Both the position numbers and the translations under genes were made by a program. Below, piece by piece: positions 10,803 through 19,244 of a stretch of DNA of 64,000 bases. The notes beneath the pieces are model-generated. The model was not told the DNA's origin and ran no database searches. It saw only the letters and a list, made by a program, of their open reading frames with translations. The stretch comes from an uncultured Bacteroidota bacterium (GTDB lineage: Bacteria; Bacteroidota; Bacteroidia; Flavobacteriales; Flavobacteriaceae). Numbering within the stretch: position 1 is the stretch's first letter; the number at the start of each line of letters is the position of its first letter. The stretch lies in contig CAILWV010000049.1 in NCBI GenBank assembly GCA_903838055.1, forward strand, positions 49,709-113,708, in the 5' to 3' direction.

Positions 10803-11846
10803 ATGTTAAATTTTTTTGACACTATTCCTATTCCTACAATTGTTGTCAATAATGAAAATAATATTGTATTCATTAATCAAAATGGATTACGATTTTTAGA
10901 ACTTACTACCCAAGATTTCGTTTTACAGCCAATAATTTACTTATTACCAGAAATAGAAATTGGTGAACTAAAAAATAAAGCACATTTCACTACAACTTAT
11001 AAAAATTCTATTGGAGTTAATGAATATATTAATATTCAATTTGATTCTACCACTATTCAAAACATTGAATATAAATTATTTTATATTAAAGAATTTAGTC
11101 CTAAGTATTTAGATACTGATAAAAGTGATGCTGAAAATACTATTGAGTTGCAGAACAAATTGCTATTTAGTAAGAATAAAGAATTAGAACAGTTTACTCA
11201 TATCATTTCTCATGATCTTCAAGAACCTCTATTGTCATTAATAAGTTACTCTAAATTACTAGAGGATGAGTACCAAGATAAATTAGATGAAGAAGGGAAG
11301 ATTTTTGTACAGTTCATAAATAAATCAGCTATTAGAATGCAAAATTTAATTTTTGGATTATCGCAATTAGCTCGAATAAACAAAAGAGAAGATATTTTAC
11401 TAACTGATATTTCAAATTTGATGCAAGAAGTTAAAGATGATTTATCAAGCATAATAAATAAATATAATGCCATAATTACTTTTGAAAATTTACCATCAAT
11501 AATTTGTTATCCAACTTATATTCGATTATTATTCCAAAATCTTATTAGTAATGCAATCAAATTTTCAAAACAAGGAATCCAACCAAAAATCCAAATTAGT
11601 TATTCCGAAAGAGAAACGGATTGGCTATTTCAAGTAAAAGATAATGGAATTGGAATTGATTCTAAGAATTCACAACAAATTTTCTTGATTTTTAAACGAT
11701 TACATAGTGATAAAGACTATTCGGGTAATGGAATTGGACTAGCACATTGTAAAAAAATTATTGAAATTCACAATGGTAAAATTTGGGTAGATTCTATAGT
11801 AGGCGAGGGAAGTACCTTTAACTTTACAATCCCCAAAAAAATATAA
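10803..11846 (+). CDS. PAS-domain sensor histidine kinase
   Basis: A 347-residue soluble kinase. Residues 1 to about 100 look like a PAS fold (IPTIVVNNENNIVFINQNG). A short coiled linker leads to the dimerisation domain with phospho-acceptor His137 (FTHIISHDLQEPL). The ATPase domain shows the N box NLISNAIKFS, G1 DNGIGID and G2 GNGIGLAHCKKI. There is no transmembrane segment, so the signal is probably cytosolic. The response regulator gene follows after 3 bp, so the two are co-transcribed. The signal and target are unknown. Confidence 0.92.
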   Translation: MLNFFDTIPIPTIVVNNENNIVFINQNGLRFLELTTQDFVLQPIIYLLPEIEIGELKNKAHFTTTYKNSIGVNEYINIQFDSTTIQNIEYKLFYIKEFSPKYLDTDKSDAENTIELQNKLLFSKNKELEQFTHIISHDLQEPLLSLISYSKLLEDEYQDKLDEEGKIFVQFINKSAIRMQNLIFGLSQLARINKREDILLTDISNLMQEVKDDLSSIINKYNAIITFENLPSIICYPTYIRLLFQNLISNAIKFSKQGIQPKIQISYSERETDWLFQVKDNGIGIDSKNSQQIFLIFKRLHSDKDYSGNGIGLAHCKKIIEIHNGKIWVDSIVGEGSTFNFTIPKKI

Positions 11847-11849
11847 ATT

Positions 11850-12257
11850 ATGACAAAAGAAATAAAAAGTATTATCTTGATTGATGATGATTTAGCAATA
11901 AATTATTTTCACAAGAGACTGTTTTTGAAACTCGAATTGGCTACTTCTGTTTTGTCTTATTTTAATGGTTCGGATGCTTTAAAAGGCTTAATTGAATTGG
12001 ATTCAACTTTAACAAAAAATGATTTAGTGTTTGTTTTTTTAGATATTAATATGCCAGGAATAGATGGTTGGTTTTTTTTAGAGGAGTTTAATAAAATCCA
12101 ATCTACTTTAAATGGAGATTTTAAAATATTTGTTTTGAGCTCTTCTGTTAATTCAGATGATATAGAAAAGGCAAAAGATAATATCAATATTACAAATTAT
12201 TTTGCTAAACCGCTTATGATTGAAGGAATATTAGCACTAAAAGATAGTTACACTTAA
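11850..12257 (+). CDS. Single-domain response regulator (REC only)
   Basis: A 135-residue receiver domain with no output domain. The acidic pocket is IDDDLA (residues 11-16), the phospho-acceptor is Asp65 in FLDINMPGIDG, followed by the switch SSS region and the conserved Lys in FAKPL. It is the likely partner of the kinase 3 bp upstream. Lacking a DNA-binding part, it must act by protein contact, for example in a phosphorelay. The pairing of PAS kinase and stand-alone REC is frequent in Bacteroidetes. Confidence 0.92.
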   Translation: MTKEIKSIILIDDDLAINYFHKRLFLKLELATSVLSYFNGSDALKGLIELDSTLTKNDLVFVFLDINMPGIDGWFFLEEFNKIQSTLNGDFKIFVLSSSVNSDDIEKAKDNINITNYFAKPLMIEGILALKDSYT

Positions 12258-12839
12258 ATGATTTTTTTTGATATAGTAATGGTTAATCAATTTATTAAGT
12301 TGGATTTACTTTTTTTGAAAGTTTTCTAAAATAATTATTAATGTTAAATATATTAAGACGATAATAAAAATAGTAATTGTAATTATTCCAATTACAGATT
12401 TAATTTTTTGTTTACTTTCTTTTTTTTCTTTTATTCTGTGTTTCATTTTAATAATTAAACTTATATTTTCAAGTATTTTTTTTAATGTTTGATAAATTTA
12501 CCGATATGACTATAAAACATTATATCTATATAACGATTGAGAACGTAAATCTTCCTGATTTAAAGTACAAATTTATATATTTTTCTAATAAAATTTAAGT
12601 ACAAGTTGGTGCAAGTTGATGTTGTTTTTTATTATTTCGGAATGAATTTTATTAACTTATTGATTAGTAATTAACTATATTTTAAATTAAAAATCTTTTA
12701 AAAAACAAATTTCTTAAAAAATCAGAAAATTACTACATTTAAAAAAAATATTATCCATAATAGTATATATTTGACATTTAAATTAGATAATATGATTAAT
12801 AATATTCATGTTTTTAAATAAATAGTACACACTTTTTTA
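12258..12839. other. AT-rich gap with one possible small gene
   Basis: A 582-bp stretch with very low GC. On the minus strand it holds one small membrane-protein frame (12306-12446). The rest, 12447-12839, shows no protein frame or repeat that I can support. A TATATTTG box at about 12765-12772 could be the -7 element for the downstream gene. Confidence 0.5.
12306..12446 (-). CDS. Possible 46-residue single-pass membrane protein
   Basis: The minus-strand frame reads MKHRIKEKKESKQKIKSV and then a run of about 22 hydrophobic residues (IGIITITIFIIVLIYLTLII), ending ENFQKK. A highly basic N-terminus before one transmembrane helix fits a small inner-membrane protein with its N-terminus inside. Such frames arise by chance in AT-rich DNA, and no homolog is recognised, so this is tentative. 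It lies between a two-component pair and a regulator-like gene. Confidence 0.35.
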   Translation of the reverse strand: MKHRIKEKKESKQKIKSVIGIITITIFIIVLIYLTLIIILENFQKK

Positions 12840-14069
12840 ATGAATCTTCCCGATCCTTATATTATTTCTTTGCGTAACAAAATTGAAGAAAAACTTAATT
12901 TTAAGATTAATCGTTTATGTGATGCTAAAAAATTTGCTAACATTTTAATTGAAAATAATTTAGGTATTTCTTCACATACTATTGCACGATTATTTGGGAT
13001 AATAAAGCCATTTCGAACTCCATATAAAGACACATTAAATTTATTATCAAGTTATTTGAAGTATAATGATTGGGATGATTTTTGTACCAATCAAACTAAT
13101 ATTCCTTTTGACATTAATTATTTTTTAACTGAAGCAACAGATGGTTTTTCTTTATCGGTATTGCAATCTGCATTAGTAAATGATGATTTAGAATCGTTGT
13201 CAATTATTCTTGAAAAATCTAGCAATACTTCTAACTTTAAAATAATGTTTAGTGCTGCTGAGATGATTGGAAATTACCTCAGGCTAAGTTCTAAAAAACA
13301 AGATTTATTAAAGCTTTTAGCTAAAAGTAATATTGGTCAATTATTTTTTTATGAATGTTTTGTAGATGAAAATAATAAAGATGGTTATTTTTCTGAAGCA
13401 TTAATTAAATATTATTTGCCTGAAATTAAAGACGATTATAAAAGGTTATTTGTTTATTGTTTTAATATTGGACAGAAAGCCAATAAAGAACTAAAGCAAA
13501 GTGAGTATATTCCTTTTTTTGAAAAATTAATTTATTCCTTAGACAAAAGGAAATGTCATTATCATGAATTATCAAGATGGCTAGAGTGTTCCATATTAAT
13601 TGATGGTTTTAATGGGGTATTGCACCAAACTTGGAAAAAACATATTAATGAAATAATTGAACACGCAAAATTATTTGATTATCAAGAAAGCTGCTGGATA
13701 ATTTCGAGATCATTAAAAGCATTAATTCTATTCGATTTGAAAAAAGAAATAATGCACGATTTAGATTTTAATGAATGCATTGATAGATTGGTGTTATTTC
13801 AAAAAAAAGAAAGCCACAGTATTGCTTTATACATATTGCAATTATATTGGATTTACAAATCTAAATGTCTAAACAGCAAAATTGTGTATTCTCCTTTTAG
13901 AATTGACACCTTATTATTTCAAAATGAAAGCGATGATAAAACAGTGATTGAATTAGCTACTGCTTCAATTTTTGCTTCAGGAGTTAATAAAATAATTATG
14001 GATAATAACTTGAAAACTTATTGCAATAAAGTTGGAGCAAATTGGGTTAAGAAATTACTTTTTGAATAA
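12840..14069 (+). CDS. Unrecognised protein with N-terminal HTH-like domain, paralog of the gene at 15921
   Basis: 409 residues, all apparently helical, with no signal peptide or membrane segment. The first about 85 residues (LCDAKKFANILIENN, then ISSHTIARLFGI, then TPYKDTLNLLSSYLKYNDW) share a pattern with the N-terminus of the protein at 15921-17006: a small helical unit, IS..T..RLF, then PY..TLN.LS.Y..Y..W..F. This resembles a helix-turn-helix but I cannot name the family. The remainder looks like a solenoid of helices. The two paralogs flank a sodium/solute symporter, so they may regulate it. Function is inference only. Confidence 0.7.
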   Translation: MNLPDPYIISLRNKIEEKLNFKINRLCDAKKFANILIENNLGISSHTIARLFGIIKPFRTPYKDTLNLLSSYLKYNDWDDFCTNQTNIPFDINYFLTEATDGFSLSVLQSALVNDDLESLSIILEKSSNTSNFKIMFSAAEMIGNYLRLSSKKQDLLKLLAKSNIGQLFFYECFVDENNKDGYFSEALIKYYLPEIKDDYKRLFVYCFNIGQKANKELKQSEYIPFFEKLIYSLDKRKCHYHELSRWLECSILIDGFNGVLHQTWKKHINEIIEHAKLFDYQESCWIISRSLKALILFDLKKEIMHDLDFNECIDRLVLFQKKESHSIALYILQLYWIYKSKCLNSKIVYSPFRIDTLLFQNESDDKTVIELATASIFASGVNKIIMDNNLKTYCNKVGANWVKKLLFE

Positions 14070-14074
14070 TTTTT

Positions 14075-14245
14075 TTATTTTTTTATTTCTAATTCATATT
14101 TAGAATTTGCTTTTTGGATTAAACTATAGGACAGAAAAAAAAATCCACTAAAAATCAATATTATTAATGTAAAGTATAAATAATTTCCAACAAGGAAGTT
14201 CCAAAACATAAAATATACTAAATAGCAATTAATAGTTTGAATTAA
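14075..14245 (-). pseudogene. Separated C-terminal end of the sodium/solute symporter
   Basis: Directly after the symporter TGA (14248-14246) the same frame stays open for 56 codons before TAA at 14077-14075. It encodes hydrophobic segments (CYLVYFMFWNFLVGNYLYF and TLIILIFSGFFFLSYSLI) and a charged tail ending KYELEIKK. Symporters of this family commonly carry further transmembrane helices at this point. The simplest reading is one nonsense change that cuts off the last one or two helices. A separate start (ATG, MFWNFLVGN) exists, but the frame agreement favours a split gene. Confidence 0.55.
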
Positions 14246-15760
14246 TCATGCAAGTACTCTGGTCTTAGAAAAACTTTTACTATGATTATCAAAATCCTTC
14301 CAAAATCCTCCGGGTTTTATTGTTCTTGCAAAATTTCTCAAAATTTTTTCATCTGTTGGAGGTGTTAAAAAGGTAATCGATATCCAAACACAACAAACGG
14401 AAATAGTTAAAATTATAATTTTTAATGGATAATAATCTAAATTCAAAAAGGTTTCTAATTTCATAATTAGTAAATAAATAAAGTTGTTATTAGCTACTAA
14501 CCAATCTAAAATTGACGGAAAAAATAAGGATGCTATCATCGCCGATAATTGCGACCATGCATTTATACGCCACCAATACCAACGTAGCATAAATACTGGC
14601 CCAACTCCAGCAGTAATTGTAAATAAATATTTTGTTATTCCAACTAATGAATCTGCGTGAAATGAAATTATTGCTGAAGCAATTATTATATAGACCATAG
14701 CAAAAAGGCCGGTTTTTTTTAATTTATTTTCATCTGCATTTTGGTTAATAAAGTGTTTATAGAAATTCTCTACCAATAATGAACCTCCCCAATTTTGCAT
14801 GTTTTGTACAACAGATATAAATGGAATCATAAATAATATTAATATCAAAATCATCATCCAAGAAGGTAATACTTTAATAAATAAATATGTAATTGCTAAT
14901 TCGCTATCATTACAACCATTAGTAAATCCATAGAAAACAGCAATAAATGGAAGTGTGAAGAGTAACATTCTAAAAATTAATATAGAAAAAGATGGCAGAA
15001 AAATGCTTTTCACCAAATCTTTACTATTGTTTGTAGCCATTAATTTTTGTCCATTCATATCAGGATAATCTAATAGCGATGCTGACCACCATTGAACGGC
15101 TATGTAAACTATAAAAGCGTTAAAGGCTTTGGAACCAAATGTTGGCAGGATATTAAAATTAATTTTTGACGAATTAATTATTTTGGATAATTTATTTAAA
15201 CCTCCAGTAGCATTATATAGACTAAATAGTAAGACACAAAAAAGAATAATAAAAATAAAAAAGAGTACGAAATCCATTCGAAGTCGAACTTTTAAACTAT
15301 TAAAAAAGGTTAGAAACAGTAATAGAATCGATACTATAATAATTGTAATATGGATTTCTATTCCTAGAATAGAACCAACAATTTTACTGAAAGCTAACAA
15401 ACTAAAACTAATAATAAATGGAATTATTAATAATCCTAAATACAAACTTCTGAATTGGTGTAAAATTTTGGCGCCTAATCCTGAAAAGCGAAAAAAAAGA
15501 AATTCATTCTCTGTTTTTACTGGTACTTTTTGCCATAAATGAGCAAAAAATGAAATACTAAAAGCAGATCCAATTGCGGCACTCCAGTATAGCCACATAT
15601 CTGAAAATTGATTGTTAATTAATGCGGAACATATTAATTGTGGCTCTACAATAATACCTCCCGCTAGTAACATTGAAAATCCCACCAACCACCAAGATTC
15701 ATTGCTTGTATAAAACAATTTTGATAATAGATTTTCAGATATTTTTTTATTTTTTTTCAA
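14246..15760 (-). CDS. Sodium:solute symporter (SSS family), C-terminally interrupted
   Basis: 504 residues with about twelve hydrophobic segments, ending in a soluble tail (TPPTDEKILRNFARTIKPGG). The N-terminal SNESWWLVGFSMLLAGGI and the later VQNMQNWGGSLLVENFY fit the Bacteroidetes branch of the SSS/SLC5 family, which couples substrate uptake to sodium. The substrate is unknown. The frame continues in register past its TGA with hydrophobic segments (see 14075-14245), so the native protein was probably about 560 residues. It lies between two paralogous regulator-like genes on the opposite strand. Confidence 0.82.
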   Translation of the reverse strand: MKKNKKISENLLSKLFYTSNESWWLVGFSMLLAGGIIVEPQLICSALINNQFSDMWLYWSAAIGSAFSISFFAHLWQKVPVKTENEFLFFRFSGLGAKILHQFRSLYLGLLIIPFIISFSLLAFSKIVGSILGIEIHITIIIVSILLLFLTFFNSLKVRLRMDFVLFFIFIILFCVLLFSLYNATGGLNKLSKIINSSKINFNILPTFGSKAFNAFIVYIAVQWWSASLLDYPDMNGQKLMATNNSKDLVKSIFLPSFSILIFRMLLFTLPFIAVFYGFTNGCNDSELAITYLFIKVLPSWMMILILILFMIPFISVVQNMQNWGGSLLVENFYKHFINQNADENKLKKTGLFAMVYIIIASAIISFHADSLVGITKYLFTITAGVGPVFMLRWYWWRINAWSQLSAMIASLFFPSILDWLVANNNFIYLLIMKLETFLNLDYYPLKIIILTISVCCVWISITFLTPPTDEKILRNFARTIKPGGFWKDFDNHSKSFSKTRVLA

Positions 15761-15872
15761 GTTTTACTTAAGAAATTTAACTTTTGATAGAAAAGAAATT
15801 AGTATTATTAACCGCTTTTATCTTTCAAAGATAGGTATTAATATTTTTTAAAAATAGGATGTATTATTACTG

Positions 15873-15900
15873 TTGATTATCAATTAAAAGTTTAAATTTG
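15873..15900 (+). promoter_or_regulatory. Predicted promoter with ideal spacing
   Basis: TTG (15873-15875), a 17-bp spacer and TAAATTTG (15893-15900) match the flavobacterial consensus exactly. The box ends 2 nt before the ATG at 15903, so transcription would begin at or inside that codon. This argues for the ATG at 15921 as the real start. Confidence 0.65.
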
Positions 15901-15920
15901 TTATGAAAATTCTTACAGTA

Positions 15921-17006
15921 ATGACAAAATCAAGATTTGCTTTTAATTCTTTTACTTTATCGGAGTTAAAAAATCAACTTGCATTGAAACTTTTTTTTCC
16001 AATTCAAGGAAAGTCAGATTGTGTAAAACTTAGTGAAATTCTTTCTGCCGGTGGTTATGGAAGTATCTCTGAAACAACATTATACCGTTTGTTTGTAAAC
16101 AATAATGGAATTTTGCCTTATCAAAATACTCTAAATATTTTGTCTAGATATATTGGGTATTCTTCATGGAAAGAATTTGTTGAAACGGTTGAATCCAATT
16201 CTTATTCCGGTAAAATAATTGTAAATAATCGCAATCAAATATCCAATTCACTATTATTTCACTGTATTGAAAATGAATCGTATAGTCCTTTACAAGATTA
16301 TTTTGAAAGTATTCAAGAAAGAGAGTATTCCTATAAAGTTAATGTAGCTTTAGAAGTTTTTGATAGCTTATTACAAATGAAAAAGCCAGAACTTTTTTTT
16401 TCGAAATTTTCCAAAAATAAATTTGTTAAGGAATTTGTATTAGAGGATGGATTTGACCCTGCATTCCGAATTAAAAATTACGATTATGCATATAAATTAT
16501 ACAGTAATGAAATAAAAAATAAGGATTCTATAGAGTCGCTTCAAGATTTTGTATTTTCACAATCGGTTTTGTTCCGTTATTATTTCATTTCTAATAAGCT
16601 TCAAGAAGCATTGCTTTTAGGAGATAAATTATTTAATAAATCATCAATTAATTCAGAGGATTTGGAGAATATTTTTATTTTTCCAAATATTAGGTTTAAA
16701 GCATATAAAATTTGGTACTTCGAGATTACTAAAAAATCAAAAATAATTATTGAAGATTATGCAAATGAAATTTTAGATTATTGCAGATTGGTAAACTTAA
16801 AAAATGATTCTATTAGTAATAATATTGTTTTTCATACTGTTGCAGAAACTTTCTGTTATTCTTCATTAGGTATAGAATACCATCAAGAATTAAAAAATAT
16901 TTTTAAAAATGAATTTTCTAAAATACCTAAAAATATTTTTGACAAGCCACTAAATCAAGCACTTCCATATTTCCCGGCGAATGGTTTGTTGTTATTACGA
17001 CCATAA
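15921..17006 (+). CDS. Unrecognised protein with N-terminal HTH-like domain, paralog of the gene at 12840
   Basis: 361 residues from the ATG at 15921; an upstream in-frame ATG at 15903 is almost on top of the predicted -7 box and was rejected. Residues around 10-90 show CVKLSEILSAGGYGSIS, ETTLYRLFVNN, LPYQNTLNILSRYIGYSSW and KEFV, matching the pattern in the protein at 12840. The rest is predicted helical and diverges from the paralog. No membrane segment is visible. This looks like a Bacteroidetes-specific regulator-like family with an N-terminal DNA- or protein-binding head. The 3' end is 10 bp from the convergent DPP4 gene. Function unknown. Confidence 0.72.
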   Translation: MTKSRFAFNSFTLSELKNQLALKLFFPIQGKSDCVKLSEILSAGGYGSISETTLYRLFVNNNGILPYQNTLNILSRYIGYSSWKEFVETVESNSYSGKIIVNNRNQISNSLLFHCIENESYSPLQDYFESIQEREYSYKVNVALEVFDSLLQMKKPELFFSKFSKNKFVKEFVLEDGFDPAFRIKNYDYAYKLYSNEIKNKDSIESLQDFVFSQSVLFRYYFISNKLQEALLLGDKLFNKSSINSEDLENIFIFPNIRFKAYKIWYFEITKKSKIIIEDYANEILDYCRLVNLKNDSISNNIVFHTVAETFCYSSLGIEYHQELKNIFKNEFSKIPKNIFDKPLNQALPYFPANGLLLLRP

Positions 17007-17016
17007 ATTCATTATA

Positions 17017-19152
17017 TTATTTATTATTATCAATAATATAATTTAAAACCTTAGTCATTAAGTGTACTCGGTCTTTGCCAAGAACATTGTGTTTTGCCAT
17101 TGGATAAGCGAAAAAATCTATTTGCTTACCTGCTTCCACAAATTTCTTTACTAATGCAAGATTTTGTTGCATCACCACAGTGTCATCAATAGTTCCGTGA
17201 ATTAATAGTAGTTTTCCTTTTAGATTATTCACATAATTTAGTGTGCTTGCTTCTTCAAATCCTTGTTTGTTTTCTGCTGGAGTATCCATATAGCGTTCAC
17301 CATACATAACTTCATACCATTTCCAATCAGTTACTGGGCCACCTGCAACAGCAACTTTGAAGGTGTCTGGTTTTCTTAACATTAAAGAAGTTGTCATAAA
17401 TCCACCATAACTCCAACCATGAGCTGCCAAACGATTACCATCTACATATGGTAACGATTTTAAATATTCAACCCCTTTTATTTGGTCTTCCATTTCGTTT
17501 ACACCTAATCTTCTATGAATTACACTTTCAAATGCAAAACCACGATTACCGGAGCCTCTATTGTCTAATGTAAATACTAAATATCCTTGTTCTGCCATCC
17601 AATACATCCATAAATTAGCACCATCTAAAAACGAATTAGTAATCATTTGTGCATGTGGCCCTCCATAAACATATACTAATACTGGATATTTTTTTGTTGC
17701 ATCAAAGTTACTTGGCTTAATTAATCGTGTATATAAATCTGTGGTTCCATCTCCTGCTTTTATTGTTTTAATTTCAGAAGTTCCTATTTTGTATCCTTCG
17801 TATTTATTGTTGCTAACCAATAAAGTTGTTGCATTTAATTTTGAATCATACAATACTGATTTGGAAGGTGTAGAGTGATTTGAAAATTCATCAAAAAAGT
17901 AGTTACCATCAGTAGAAATAGAAACACTATGAACACCTTCTTCCTTGGTAATCAACGTTTGTTTTCCTTTTAAGTTCACCTTGTAAACTAACATATTAGT
18001 TGGATTTTCTCCCGTTGCTTTATAATAAATTTCAGTACCGCCCGGATTTGAACCTATTATTTCTTTTACTATAAATTTATTTGAAGTTAATTGTTGGATT
18101 AATTTCCCATCAATAGAGTAGTAGTATAAATTTAGGAAACCATCTTTTTCACTCAACCAAATAAAGTTATTGGATTTTGAATTAGGGAAAAATGCATTAT
18201 GTTCAGGTTCTACCCAAGCATTGTTTTTTTCGTTTAAAATTGTTCTAACAAAAACACCAGAATTAGCATCGTAAACATTTAAATCCATGTTGTTTTGTTC
18301 CTTATTTAATTCGGCTATTAATAAGTATTTTTCATCGGAAGACCACGAAAAATTAGTTAAATAATCGTTAGCGTTGCCACTTTTAGGTGAAATAAAAATA
18401 GTTTTTCCAGTTGCCAAATTATAAATTCCAACTCTTGGTTTTTCTGATTTTTGTCCTATCATTGGGTATTTGATACTAACCAATTTACCCGGAGTTTCGT
18501 TTATGTCTAATAAAGGATAATCTGCAACTTCACTCTGGTCTTTCTGATAAAAGGCCAAATAAGTCGATTTTGGAGACCAAAAAATACCGCCTTTTATTCC
18601 AAATTCGTTTCTTGCTATGAATTGTCCTGAAACAATATCTTTATTAGTTTCTGAAGTAACTGCTATTTTTTCTTTGTTTTTATTTAAAAAATACAAATTG
18701 TTATCTACTGTAAATGCTAAATTATTTTTTGAGGCATCAAAAGTTTGATTTTCAAAAGTATCGTTAGTTTCTTGAATATTTTTTCCGATTTTGGTTGCTA
18801 TAGAATAAGTGTAATATTTTCCGTTTTCGGTAATCAAAAAAGTAGAAGCATCAATCCATTCTAGGCTTGCAAAGCTTTTTAATTTGGTTCCAAGTGCAGA
18901 ATTTACTTCTGCTAAAGTCACTAATTCTTTTGCATTTGCATTAGTTGATGTTGCTTGCATCATTTTAGAATTACCATCTGTATAAAATACATAATTGGTA
19001 GTATTTGGAATCCATTGAAATCCAGATAATTTATCGGCTTTAAAAGCACGAGCCTGCTGCATAACTGCTTCGTCAAGCGAAAATGTTTTTAATTGTGCAT
19101 GAAAAGTTAGAGTAGTAAAAAGGCAAGTTATAAATAGGATTTTTTTGTACAT
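17017..19152 (-). CDS. S9 family dipeptidyl peptidase IV
   Basis: A secreted serine peptidase of 711 residues removing X-Pro or X-Ala dipeptides from peptide N-termini. A signal peptide (MYKKILFITCLFTTLTFHAQ) is followed by an eight-bladed propeller (DPP_IV N-terminal domain) and an alpha/beta hydrolase domain. The triad is visible: Ser in HGWSYGGFM, Asp in LIHGTIDDTVV and His in YPMAKHNV. The start at 19152 is chosen because an upstream in-frame ATG (19197) would sit in the terminator of the neighbouring gene and spoil the signal peptide. It is likely periplasmic or surface-bound and supports use of peptides. Confidence 0.93.
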   Translation of the reverse strand: MYKKILFITCLFTTLTFHAQLKTFSLDEAVMQQARAFKADKLSGFQWIPNTTNYVFYTDGNSKMMQATSTNANAKELVTLAEVNSALGTKLKSFASLEWIDASTFLITENGKYYTYSIATKIGKNIQETNDTFENQTFDASKNNLAFTVDNNLYFLNKNKEKIAVTSETNKDIVSGQFIARNEFGIKGGIFWSPKSTYLAFYQKDQSEVADYPLLDINETPGKLVSIKYPMIGQKSEKPRVGIYNLATGKTIFISPKSGNANDYLTNFSWSSDEKYLLIAELNKEQNNMDLNVYDANSGVFVRTILNEKNNAWVEPEHNAFFPNSKSNNFIWLSEKDGFLNLYYYSIDGKLIQQLTSNKFIVKEIIGSNPGGTEIYYKATGENPTNMLVYKVNLKGKQTLITKEEGVHSVSISTDGNYFFDEFSNHSTPSKSVLYDSKLNATTLLVSNNKYEGYKIGTSEIKTIKAGDGTTDLYTRLIKPSNFDATKKYPVLVYVYGGPHAQMITNSFLDGANLWMYWMAEQGYLVFTLDNRGSGNRGFAFESVIHRRLGVNEMEDQIKGVEYLKSLPYVDGNRLAAHGWSYGGFMTTSLMLRKPDTFKVAVAGGPVTDWKWYEVMYGERYMDTPAENKQGFEEASTLNYVNNLKGKLLLIHGTIDDTVVMQQNLALVKKFVEAGKQIDFFAYPMAKHNVLGKDRVHLMTKVLNYIIDNNK

Positions 19153-19180
19153 GGTTAAATTTATTTGTTGGCATAAAGAT

Positions 19181-19224
19181 ATAAAAAAAGGATACAAATT
19201 AGAAATTCTAAAATAGTATCCTTT
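19181..19224 (-). terminator. Intrinsic terminator of the U32 peptidase gene
   Basis: On the minus strand AAAGGATAC (from 19224) pairs with GTATCCTTT (ending at 19187), enclosing an inner TTAGAA/TTCTAA hairpin, followed by a run of T. It lies 21 bp after the U32 stop and upstream of the DPP4 start. Confidence 0.8.
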
Positions 19225-19244
19225 ATTATTAAATTATTTTTGAC

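Noticed and set aside
19153..19197. Longer N-terminus of the DPP4 gene
   Set aside because: It would place the start in the neighbour's terminator and break the signal peptide that begins at 19152.
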